From an uncultured Bacilli bacterium (GTDB lineage Bacteria > Bacillota_I > Bacilli_A > RF39 > UBA660), in NCBI GenBank assembly GCA_934149325.1, contig CAKPEJ010000027.1, positions 1 to 10,762 of the forward strand: a DNA stretch of 10,762 nucleotides, in the 5' to 3' direction. A model generated the notes under the pieces. The model was not told the DNA's origin. It saw nothing but the letters and a program-made list of their open reading frames with translations, and ran no database searches. Of this stretch, positions 1-4,061 are shown one piece after another (the stretch's first letter is position 1; the number at the start of each line of letters is the position of its first letter). The position numbers were made by a program, and so were the translations under genes.

Positions 1-416
1 CCAATATTTCTGATTCTTCCTATTACATTTCTACCGAATTGATCTGTTAATTTCAAATTATGCTTTATTTCATCAATCGAATATGTTCTTAATCCTCTAA
101 ACTTAGTTTGAAGTTCAAGTGTAGGATTATCTAATAGTAATACATCTCCTTTATTTAATTTATCAACTAATTCAATTCCATTATCTTCATATTCATATGT
201 TTCTGGCTCAATACCTTTTATATTATTTTTGTCAATAATTAATTTTAATTCATCAATTCTTTTATTAACTACATTCCAATTATATTTAGAATATAATTTA
301 GTTAAAGATATTAAATCTTCAACACTATAGCAATTATTTTCTCTTGCTAAATTTATAAATCTTCTTTCTGAACCATACAATACATAATCAGTAGAAATAT
401 TTGATAACTTTACCAT
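1..416 (-). CDS. Hypothetical protein, 3' end beyond the left edge of the window
   Basis: An uninterrupted minus-strand reading frame starts with ATG at 416 and stays open to base 1, so at least 138 codons are present and the C-terminus is missing. The start is supported by AGAAGG seven bases upstream, and by the position 16 bases after the stop of the 288-codon gene, which makes the two a probable operon. The visible protein begins MVKLSNISTDYVLYGSERR and is hydrophilic and charged, with no signal peptide or membrane segment. I do not recognise the family. The stretch around residues 70-125 alternates short hydrophobic runs with charged turns (for example GDVLLLDNPTLEL), which suggests a soluble alpha/beta fold, but this is only an impression. 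It should be transcribed from the promoter at 1441-1468, through the leader and terminator upstream of its neighbour. Confidence 0.7.
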   Translation of the reverse strand, partial: MVKLSNISTDYVLYGSERRFINLARENNCYSVEDLISLTKLYSKYNWNVVNKRIDELKLIIDKNNIKGIEPETYEYEDNGIELVDKLNKGDVLLLDNPTLELQTKFRGLRTYSIDEIKHNLKLTDQFGRNVIGRIRNI

Positions 417-432
417 TTCTTTACCTTCTTTC

Positions 433-1299
433 CTAAAAATAACTTTTTAAAACCTTTTGTTTTATTTTTGATGGTTCCTCCAACAAAATATTACCATCTT
501 TTTTTGATTTTTTTATTGTAGGTATTTCTTCAATACCCCTTACTTTAGTAATTTCACTTTTAATACATGTTATATCTTCTTTTTTACATTTGTATAATTT
601 TGTTAAATAATCTTTAATATCTTCATTTGATTCAAATTCTTGTGATATATATTTTGTGAATTGTTCCCCATTTATACAAAATGTTATTTTATTCATATTT
701 CCTTTATTTGAATAAATAATATCATCTATTTCTATTAACTCATAATCTAATTTATCCATCACTATATCAAATGATACACAATCAGATATTTGAACATTAT
801 CACTTAATCTATAAATGAAATTTGAATTATAAAAGAATTTATTATCTCCTGGATTACTATACTCATTAATATAATTTAATAATTCAGTATTAATTTCTAA
901 AATTTCGTCATCATTTGAATCTTGCACTAAATTTCTCAACATTAAATACGTATTAGCAACATTACTTTCTTCTTGAATTTTCATATTTTTACCGGCAACA
1001 TAACAAGAATATAATGATAGAAATAATAATATTTTAAATAAACCTTTTTTTAACATCAATCGATTATTTTTCTTTTCAAAACTTTTCATTTTTTCATTTC
1101 TATCTTCATGTCTAAGTAATAATTCTTTTTCATCTTTAATATATTCTAAAAGATTTTTCTTATTATATTGTAATTCAATATTATCTTGTAACGCTCTATT
1201 ATATAACATTTCTAAATTATAGTTAAAACAGTGATAATTTTTTAAAACTATATCATGCTTAAGATAATCAGATAGGTCCATCTTTTTATATCTATTCAT
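433..1299 (-). CDS. Hypothetical protein with one central membrane helix
   Basis: A 288-codon gene. A longer open frame begins at 1353, but ATG at 1299 is preferred because the purine-rich AAAGGGGGAG lies just upstream of it, whereas the longer form would start inside the U-tract side of the leader terminator. The protein begins MNRYKKMDLSDYLKHD. Residues 1-80 are highly charged and probably helical. Residues about 86-103 form one hydrophobic segment (LFKILLFLSLYSCYVAG) preceded by Lys-Lys, so this is likely a single-pass membrane protein with an N-terminal cytoplasmic region. The remaining 185 residues are acidic to mixed and end in a Lys-rich tail. No family is recognised. The gene follows a structured leader with an intrinsic terminator, so its expression is probably controlled by attenuation. 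It is followed after 16 bases by the partial gene at 1-416. Confidence 0.7.
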   Translation of the reverse strand: MNRYKKMDLSDYLKHDIVLKNYHCFNYNLEMLYNRALQDNIELQYNKKNLLEYIKDEKELLLRHEDRNEKMKSFEKKNNRLMLKKGLFKILLFLSLYSCYVAGKNMKIQEESNVANTYLMLRNLVQDSNDDEILEINTELLNYINEYSNPGDNKFFYNSNFIYRLSDNVQISDCVSFDIVMDKLDYELIEIDDIIYSNKGNMNKITFCINGEQFTKYISQEFESNEDIKDYLTKLYKCKKEDITCIKSEITKVRGIEEIPTIKKSKKDGNILLEEPSKIKQKVLKSYF

Positions 1300-1335
1300 T
1301 ATATTCTCCCCCTTTCCTGTTGTCCGTGTAAGATA

Positions 1336-1368
1336 TAAAAAAGCCACGAACAAATATTATTCGTGACT
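1336..1368 (-). terminator. Intrinsic terminator between promoter and 288-codon gene (attenuator)
   Basis: On the minus strand, AGTCACGAA (1368-1360) pairs with TTCGTGGCT (1350-1342) across a 9-base AT-only loop, and is followed by a run of six U residues at 1342-1337. One of the nine pairs is a G-U wobble that is only favourable on the minus strand, so the terminator is directional. It lies after the leader element and 37 bases before the start codon at 1299, the usual place for a riboswitch or attenuator terminator. Confidence 0.8.
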
Positions 1369-1434
1369 CCAAGTTCTTGTGTAGGCTCTTCACCCGGGAT
1401 AGCTCGTAATTAATACTTATATCCCCTCACTTGT
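1369..1434 (-). promoter_or_regulatory. Structured leader RNA, candidate riboswitch or attenuator of unassigned class
   Basis: From the predicted start near 1434 the minus-strand transcript folds into a compact element before the terminator. An outer stem pairs CAAGU (1433-1429) with ACUUG (1374-1370). Inside it GGGAUA (1425-1420) pairs with UAUCCC (1401-1396), closing an 18-base loop, followed by an unpaired GGGUGAAGAGCCUACAC segment. The element is much richer in G and C than its surroundings, which in such an AT-rich genome usually means selected RNA structure. GUGAGG near the 5' end could also pair imperfectly with CCUACAC. I compared it from memory with common classes (T-box, SAM, purine, TPP, glycine, preQ1, ZTP, c-di-GMP, ykkC, lysine) and it matches none convincingly. 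Confidence 0.5.
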
Positions 1435-1440
1435 ATACAA

Positions 1441-1468
1441 ATTATACTCAATATTTTCCTTTTGTCAA
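1441..1468 (-). promoter_or_regulatory. Consensus promoter for the leader and 288-codon operon
   Basis: Minus strand: perfect -35 TTGACA (1468-1463), a 16-base spacer and perfect -10 TATAAT (1446-1441), giving a predicted start near 1434. Apart from the slightly short spacer it matches the vegetative sigma factor consensus exactly. It fires away from the toxin locus to its right. Confidence 0.8.
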
Positions 1469-1606
1469 CCATATTTTTTATACTTTCGTGAATTTTTATT
1501 TTAAAATCCGTTTTAATAAAATTTATTATTTTTTTTTTTTGTAAAAATATGCTTTTCAAACATAACATGTATACTCCATATAATTTTATTTTTTGTTAAT
1601 TTTATA

Positions 1607-1635
1607 TTGTAAACTAAACATTTGTTTGTTATAAT
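1607..1635 (+). promoter_or_regulatory. Extended -10 promoter of the type I toxin mRNA
   Basis: TTGTAA (1607-1612), a 17-base spacer and TATAAT (1630-1635), preceded by the TG of an extended -10 (1627-1628). The predicted start is base 1642, which is the first G of GGATACGTTTGA. That is the 12-mer that reappears as its exact reverse complement in the mRNA's own terminator. The remainder of 1469-1606 holds no gene; it contains a T-rich tract around 1522-1542 and nothing else I can name. Confidence 0.8.
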
Positions 1636-1641
1636 CAATTT

Positions 1642-1682
1642 GGATACGTTTGAAATATCAGATGTTTTACCTTTTGTAATCC
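1642..1682 (+). repeat. Toxin mRNA 5' leader blocks complementary to its 3' end
   Basis: Three short blocks of the 5' untranslated region are exact reverse complements of blocks after the toxin stop codon. GGATACGTTTGA (1642-1653) matches 1865-1876, ATCAGATGTTTT (1657-1668) matches 1795-1806, and TGTAATCC (1675-1682) matches 1843-1850. The first block is at the very 5' end of the predicted transcript and its partner is the 3' arm of the terminator hairpin. End-to-end pairing of this type keeps several known type I toxin mRNAs (for example hok, aapA1) translationally inactive until processed; that role here is inferred. Confidence 0.7.
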
Positions 1683-1713
1683 TATAAGGGGGCTTACGGA
1701 AGGTGGTGATACT

Positions 1714-1791
1714 ATGACAAAAAGAGAAAATGCCCAATTTATCATAATATTACTATTACTTATTATAATAATTTTATTATTACTAAAGTAA
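1714..1791 (+). CDS. Small hydrophobic type I toxin-like peptide (25 aa)
   Basis: ATG at 1714 opens a 25-codon frame: a short polar head MTKRENAQF, then 15 consecutive Ile/Leu residues, then a final Lys and a TAA stop. The protein is one membrane helix with almost nothing else. It is preceded by GGAAGGTGGTGATACT, the type of strong, extended ribosome-binding region seen before txpA/bsrG-like and 'holin-like' type I toxins of Bacillota. The transcript has its own promoter (1607-1635) and a terminator (1838-1887). A convergent antisense RNA overlaps the 3' part of the message. By analogy the peptide would insert into the cytoplasmic membrane and damage it when made in excess, with the antisense RNA as antitoxin. 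I cannot place it in a named toxin family by sequence, because the helix is pure Ile/Leu. The gene assignment is strong from context; the toxic activity is inferred. Confidence 0.8.
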   Translation: MTKRENAQFIIILLLLIIIILLLLK

Positions 1792-1793
1792 TT

Positions 1794-1829
1794 AAAAACA
1801 TCTGATCTAAGCTATGCTTATTTCAGATG
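1794..1829 (-). terminator. Terminator of the antisense RNA
   Basis: Minus strand: CATCTGA (1829-1823) pairs with TCAGATG (1805-1799), and an inner AAGC/GCTT stem is closed by a 3-base loop (1815-1813). The hairpin is followed by five U residues at 1798-1794. It lies just beyond the toxin stop codon at 1789-1791, so the antisense RNA ends without covering the coding frame. Confidence 0.75.
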
Positions 1830-1905
1830 CCATCCACAAAAGGGATTACATTTGATTCACCCAATCAAACGTATCCTTTTTTATTTTATGAAGTTTCCTT
1901 CATCT
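1795..1905 (-). ncRNA. Antisense RNA antitoxin, convergent to the toxin mRNA
   Basis: A roughly 110-nt RNA is bounded by the promoter at 1912-1940 and the terminator at 1794-1829. It would fold into three hairpins. The first is a perfect ATGAAG/CTTCAT stem with a GAAA tetraloop at the 5' end (1903-1888). The second is a long, nearly continuous stem of about 18 pairs with loop GGGUG (1876-1838). The third is the terminator. There is no ribosome-binding site or credible reading frame in it. It is fully complementary to about the last 85 bases of the toxin mRNA, including that mRNA's terminator loop CACCC, which would allow loop-loop contact to start pairing. The layout (convergent, 3' overlap) is like txpA/RatA and bsrG/SR4. 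Confidence 0.75.
1838..1887 (+). terminator. Terminator of the toxin mRNA
   Basis: Plus strand: a long hairpin with arms 1838-1857 and 1863-1880, loop CACCC (1858-1862) and two single-base bulges, running into TTTTTTATTTTA. Its 3' arm contains TCAAACGTATCC (1865-1876), the exact reverse complement of the transcript's first 12 bases. The same sequence can therefore either terminate transcription or pair with the 5' end of the finished mRNA. Confidence 0.8.
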
Positions 1906-1911
1906 ATACTC

Positions 1912-1940
1912 ATAATATCATATTTTTTTATTTTTTTCAA
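1912..1940 (-). promoter_or_regulatory. Promoter of the antisense RNA
   Basis: Minus strand: TTGAAA (1940-1935), a 17-base spacer and TATTAT (1917-1912), with the extension ATGA before the -10. The predicted start is near 1905. It closely resembles the promoter at 2345-2373 (TTGAAG, 17 bases, ATGATATTATGA), which marks the two as copies of one another. Confidence 0.75.
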
Positions 1941-1981
1941 TACCATCACAATCATAATCTATACTTTATTTTTCAAAGATG
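1941..1981 (-). pseudogene. Possible third, badly decayed copy of the DUF1848 gene tail
   Basis: Directly upstream of the antisense promoter, the minus strand reads TGAAAAATAAAGTATAGATT and then ATGATTGTGATGGTATTG. With one gap of about 12 bases this lines up with the remnant at 2381-2467, which reads TGAAAAGTATAAGGTATAGA and later ATGATTGATGATGATATTG. Both copies sit immediately before equivalent promoters. The match is short and AT-rich, so chance cannot be excluded. Confidence 0.35.
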
Positions 1982-1994
1982 ATAAACAAAAGAA

Positions 1995-2258
1995 TCAATT
2001 CTTTCTTTTTACTAACATTGGGCTTTTTTCTAATGAGGCACTAGAATAATAAATTTCATCATTTTCTAAATTGTGAGCATTTAAATGATTTTGTCTACAT
2101 TTTTCATGAATACTTCTATCTAATTCCTCTAATTTTGAACTACTAACTGGAACCCTACTAACTGGTTCTGTTTTTGGACCCACAGCAGACATATAATTTA
2201 ATTTAACTTTAACAAATCTATCTTGTTTTCTTTCTATTTTTTCATTAAAATTATTCAT
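1995..2258 (-). CDS. Hypothetical small soluble protein (87 aa)
   Basis: ATG at 2258 has a good ribosome-binding site (TAGGAG, seven bases upstream) and the frame ends in TGA at 1995. The protein is hydrophilic with no membrane segment. It has a basic N-terminal third (NNFNEKIERKQDRFVKVKL), a middle with several Val/Pro/Ser pairs (GPKTEPVSRVPVSSS), a charged helical stretch (KLEELDRSIHEKCRQNHL) and a basic C-terminus. I do not recognise a family. The promoter at 2345-2373 should drive it through an 80-base leader containing a weakened copy of the antisense-RNA terminator. A weak AAAGAA/TTCTTT hairpin spans the stop codon. Its position between two antisense-RNA copies suggests that it belongs to the same mobile or recombining module, but this is only positional evidence. 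Confidence 0.6.
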   Translation of the reverse strand: MNNFNEKIERKQDRFVKVKLNYMSAVGPKTEPVSRVPVSSSKLEELDRSIHEKCRQNHLNAHNLENDEIYYSSASLEKSPMLVKRKN

Positions 2259-2284
2259 CTTTTGTCTCCTATTCTTTTATTATG

Positions 2285-2338
2285 TTTCTCTAAAACATCT
2301 GATTTAAACCAAACTTACTTCAGAAATTTCTTTAACTC
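2285..2338 (-). repeat. Degenerate copy of the antisense RNA in the leader of the 87-aa gene
   Basis: AAAACATCTGAT at 2292-2303 is identical to 1795-1806, and flanking bases (CTTATTTCAGA versus CTTACTTCAGA) also match. The original 7-bp terminator stem is reduced to TCTGA/TCAGA (2324-2320 with 2302-2298 on the minus strand), the inner stem has decayed, and the U-run is shortened to UUUUAG. The long middle hairpin of the functional copy is absent. Transcription therefore probably reads through into the 87-codon gene. Confidence 0.6.
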
Positions 2339-2344
2339 AACTTC

Positions 2345-2373
2345 ATAATATCATACTTTATTGCTTTCTTCAA
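2345..2373 (-). promoter_or_regulatory. Promoter upstream of the 87-aa gene
   Basis: Minus strand: TTGAAG (2373-2368), a 17-base spacer and TATTAT (2350-2345), with the same ATGATATTATGA surroundings as the antisense promoter at 1912-1940. Predicted start near 2338. Its -35 sits at the same distance after the decayed gene tail as the TTGACA of the 201-codon gene does after the intact DUF1848 gene. Confidence 0.65.
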
Positions 2374-2380
2374 ATAATTA

Positions 2381-2467
2381 ATTATACCTTCTCTTTACAA
2401 TATCATCATCAATCATTTTCAGTAAAAATTCTATACCTTATACTTTTCATATTTTTTCTAATATTTT
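2381..2467 (-). pseudogene. Remnant of a second DUF1848 gene (C-terminal pieces, internal deletion)
   Basis: Two pieces of the intact gene at 3115-4005 recur here. Bases 2411-2467 match 3486-3542 with about four differences and translate to KNMKSIRYRIFTEND (intact: KNMKSIRYRNFTEND). Bases 2381-2410 match 3118-3147 and translate to DDDIVKRRYN followed by a stop (intact: EDGDIIKRRYN). Between them about 340 bases of the intact gene are missing and the frame is shifted by one base, so no functional product is possible. The last codons and stop of the 201-codon gene lie inside this remnant in a different frame. Confidence 0.7.
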
Positions 2468-3052
2468 CACTTTACCATTAAATAAATATTCTGTTTCTTC
2501 ATCCGAAATATTAGTTAGATCTGCTTCCCAGTATTTTTTAGCCTGTTCAAACATTGTATTTATACTTTCACTATTATCTGGTAATAATATATCACTTGAT
2601 TTAAATAATTCACCTGTAACCTCAACCTTAAACAAATCAATATTTTTACCAGGCATAGTTAATTTATCTTTCCAATATTCAATTTGATTATAATCACATA
2701 AATATAATGCATTTTTTCTGCTTTGTATTTGTGGATAAAATCTTTTTCTAACTTCTTCTAAAATTAATTCTCTTTGGAGCATTGAATAACATTTTAATAA
2801 TCTACTAGTTTCTTCAAGTAATTTAATATATGTTTCTTTATCTTGATCTTTTTCTAAATATCCGTTAATTACATTAAAAAACGGAAGCATTTCACCATTA
2901 TCAACATTAACTTTACCAGAAAAATTCATTCCACCATTCCAAAAATCTGCTACATAATTTTTGGTAGTATCAATTTGATTTCCAACTTTCCATATATCTT
3001 TTCTTTTTTCTGAATTATTAAAATGAAACATTTCTTTATTTTCAACAAACAT
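2447..3052 (-). CDS. DUF2441-like protein, probable ADP-ribosyltransferase fold
   Basis: A 201-codon gene; ATG at 3052 follows GAGGGG by eight bases. The layout resembles small ADP-ribosyltransferase-fold families, DUF2441 in particular. There is an N-terminal strand with His10 (MFHFN) followed by WKVGNQI, a helical middle (70-105), then SRKNALYLCDYNQIEYWKDKL (about 111-131) and a strand FKVEVTGELFKSSDILL (141-157). Near the end is a YWEADL...DEETEYLFNGKVKIL block (174-198), in which Glu185/186/188 could supply the catalytic glutamate. No signal peptide or membrane segment, so it is cytoplasmic. If active it would transfer ADP-ribose from NAD+ to an unknown target. I assigned the family from motif memory without a search. 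The gene has its own strong promoter, 62 bases lie between it and the DUF1848 gene, and no macrodomain antitoxin is visible nearby. Confidence 0.5.
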   Translation of the reverse strand: MFVENKEMFHFNNSEKRKDIWKVGNQIDTTKNYVADFWNGGMNFSGKVNVDNGEMLPFFNVINGYLEKDQDKETYIKLLEETSRLLKCYSMLQRELILEEVRKRFYPQIQSRKNALYLCDYNQIEYWKDKLTMPGKNIDLFKVEVTGELFKSSDILLPDNSESINTMFEQAKKYWEADLTNISDEETEYLFNGKVKILEKI

Positions 3053-3081
3053 AAATATATCCCCTCTTTTTATAAGTGAAT

Positions 3082-3110
3082 ATTTTAATAAAATGTGCGT
3101 AAATTGTCAA
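3082..3110 (-). promoter_or_regulatory. Strong promoter of the DUF2441-like gene
   Basis: Minus strand: perfect TTGACA (3110-3105), a 17-base spacer and TAAAAT (3087-3082). The -35 begins five bases after the stop codon of the upstream DUF1848 gene. The predicted start near 3075 gives a leader of about 23 bases containing the ribosome-binding site. No terminator separates the two genes, so read-through is also possible. Confidence 0.8.
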
Positions 3111-3114
3111 ATTT

Positions 3115-4005
3115 TTAATTATACCTTCTCTTTATAATATCACCATCTTCTAATTTGCCAATTAATAAAGATGAGTTTTTATCATGCTTGTTTACATTTT
3201 CTTTTACTTTTTTTTCATCATAATTAGCATAACAATACTTACAAAAATGTGAACAAGTATTATATGCACCTATATCAACCATTTGAACGCACTTGCAATT
3301 ACCACCTTTTCTTGCAGTCCATGATTTAAAATTAGTTTTACCGGTTAATTTAAATGCTAGTGTATGAGATAAACACTCTCCTTTTTTAAATCCATATTCA
3401 GTCAAATTTCTTTCTTCAAAACAAGTTTGAACAGTCATATTATTCTTTTTTGCACTTAAGCTAAAACTTTCACCAATCATCTTATAATCATTTTCAGTAA
3501 AATTTCTATATCTTATACTTTTCATATTTTTTCTAACATTTTTATAATCATCTATAAATGAAACAATTATAGTTTTTACATATCCATTTAATAAAGTACA
3601 TAACTTATCAAAATTTTTTATATGGTAATCTAAAGTATATTCATCACTAATAAATATTGGATCATATCTAACATATATATTATCTTTACCAATTATAGTT
3701 GATAACTTTTTTATAGCTTCTATTATTTTTCCTTTAGGTGGTACATTTACTTCAATATCTTTTCTATAAGGTGTCAGTGTTACATGAAACAATATTGGTT
3801 TATTTATTTTTTCTATTTTATCTAAAATTGGTATTGGATTTTTAGTACAAAAAAGAATTAAGTCTACATCTTCAAAATAAATTCTACTAACAATTTTTGG
3901 ATTAAATGGATTTCTTACATCTACAAATCCCTCTTTTATTCTATTCATAAACCAATCAGAATAAAATGCAACTATATCAGTTCTACCACTTACATTCAAT
4001 ATCAT
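3115..4005 (-). CDS. DUF1848 family protein with radical-SAM-like cysteine cluster
   Basis: A 296-codon gene; ATG at 4005 follows AGGTGA by seven bases. It starts with MILNVSGRTDIVAFYSDWF, has the conserved FCTKNP (52-57), HVTLTPY (74-80) and YVRYDPIF (111-118) segments, and CFEERNL at 195-201. It ends with a cysteine-rich block: C237, C239 and then C251-x3-C255-x2-C258 in TCSHFCKYCYANY. These are hallmarks of the DUF1848 family. The CxxxCxxC cluster is the spacing used by radical-SAM enzymes to hold a 4Fe-4S cluster, although here it is near the C-terminus rather than the N-terminus. The reaction and substrate are unknown to me. The length is normal and all motifs are intact. Remnants of its 3' part occur at 2381-2467 and possibly 1941-1981, so the gene or its surroundings has been duplicated. 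Confidence 0.8.
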   Translation of the reverse strand: MILNVSGRTDIVAFYSDWFMNRIKEGFVDVRNPFNPKIVSRIYFEDVDLILFCTKNPIPILDKIEKINKPILFHVTLTPYRKDIEVNVPPKGKIIEAIKKLSTIIGKDNIYVRYDPIFISDEYTLDYHIKNFDKLCTLLNGYVKTIIVSFIDDYKNVRKNMKSIRYRNFTENDYKMIGESFSLSAKKNNMTVQTCFEERNLTEYGFKKGECLSHTLAFKLTGKTNFKSWTARKGGNCKCVQMVDIGAYNTCSHFCKYCYANYDEKKVKENVNKHDKNSSLLIGKLEDGDIIKRRYN

Positions 4006-4024
4006 AATTACTTCACCTATTTAT

Positions 4025-4030
4025 ATTATA
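4025..4030 (-). promoter_or_regulatory. Possible -10 element for the DUF1848 gene
   Basis: TATAAT on the minus strand (4030-4025) lies directly after the U-tract of the collagen-like gene's terminator and 19 bases before the start codon. No convincing -35 is present at the right distance, where the terminator hairpin lies instead. This is a weak or unusual promoter, and the gene may also depend on read-through. Confidence 0.3.
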
Positions 4031-4031
4031 C

Positions 4032-4055
4032 AAAAAAATAGGACTTTTGTCCTAT
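4032..4055 (-). terminator. Terminator of the collagen-like gene
   Basis: Minus strand: a perfect 7-bp stem ATAGGAC/GTCCTAT (4055-4049 with 4044-4038), an AAAA loop and a run of T residues (4037-4032), starting seven bases after the stop codon. Confidence 0.85.
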
Positions 4056-4061
4056 AAATAA

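Noticed and set aside
1369..1434. T-box, small SRP RNA or self-cleaving ribozyme identity for the leader
   Set aside because: Lacks the T-box AGGGTGG-type core, the SRP tetraloop and helix motif, and the hammerhead or pistol core sequences.
1513..1737. 74-codon minus-strand frame across the toxin promoter and gene
   Set aside because: No ribosome-binding site. It lies opposite the toxin promoter, leader and the start of its coding frame, and its sequence is explained by those features.
1852..2049. 65-codon plus-strand frame rich in Phe and Ile
   Set aside because: It starts inside the toxin terminator loop region, has no Shine-Dalgarno, and crosses the antisense promoter and the end of the 87-residue gene. 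Its hydrophobic look comes from T-rich sequence.
2381..2467. Read as an insertion-sequence end or phage attachment site
   Set aside because: The repeat matches internal and terminal pieces of a neighbouring gene with a deletion between them. No inverted ends, integrase or transposase are present, so gene duplication and decay is simpler.
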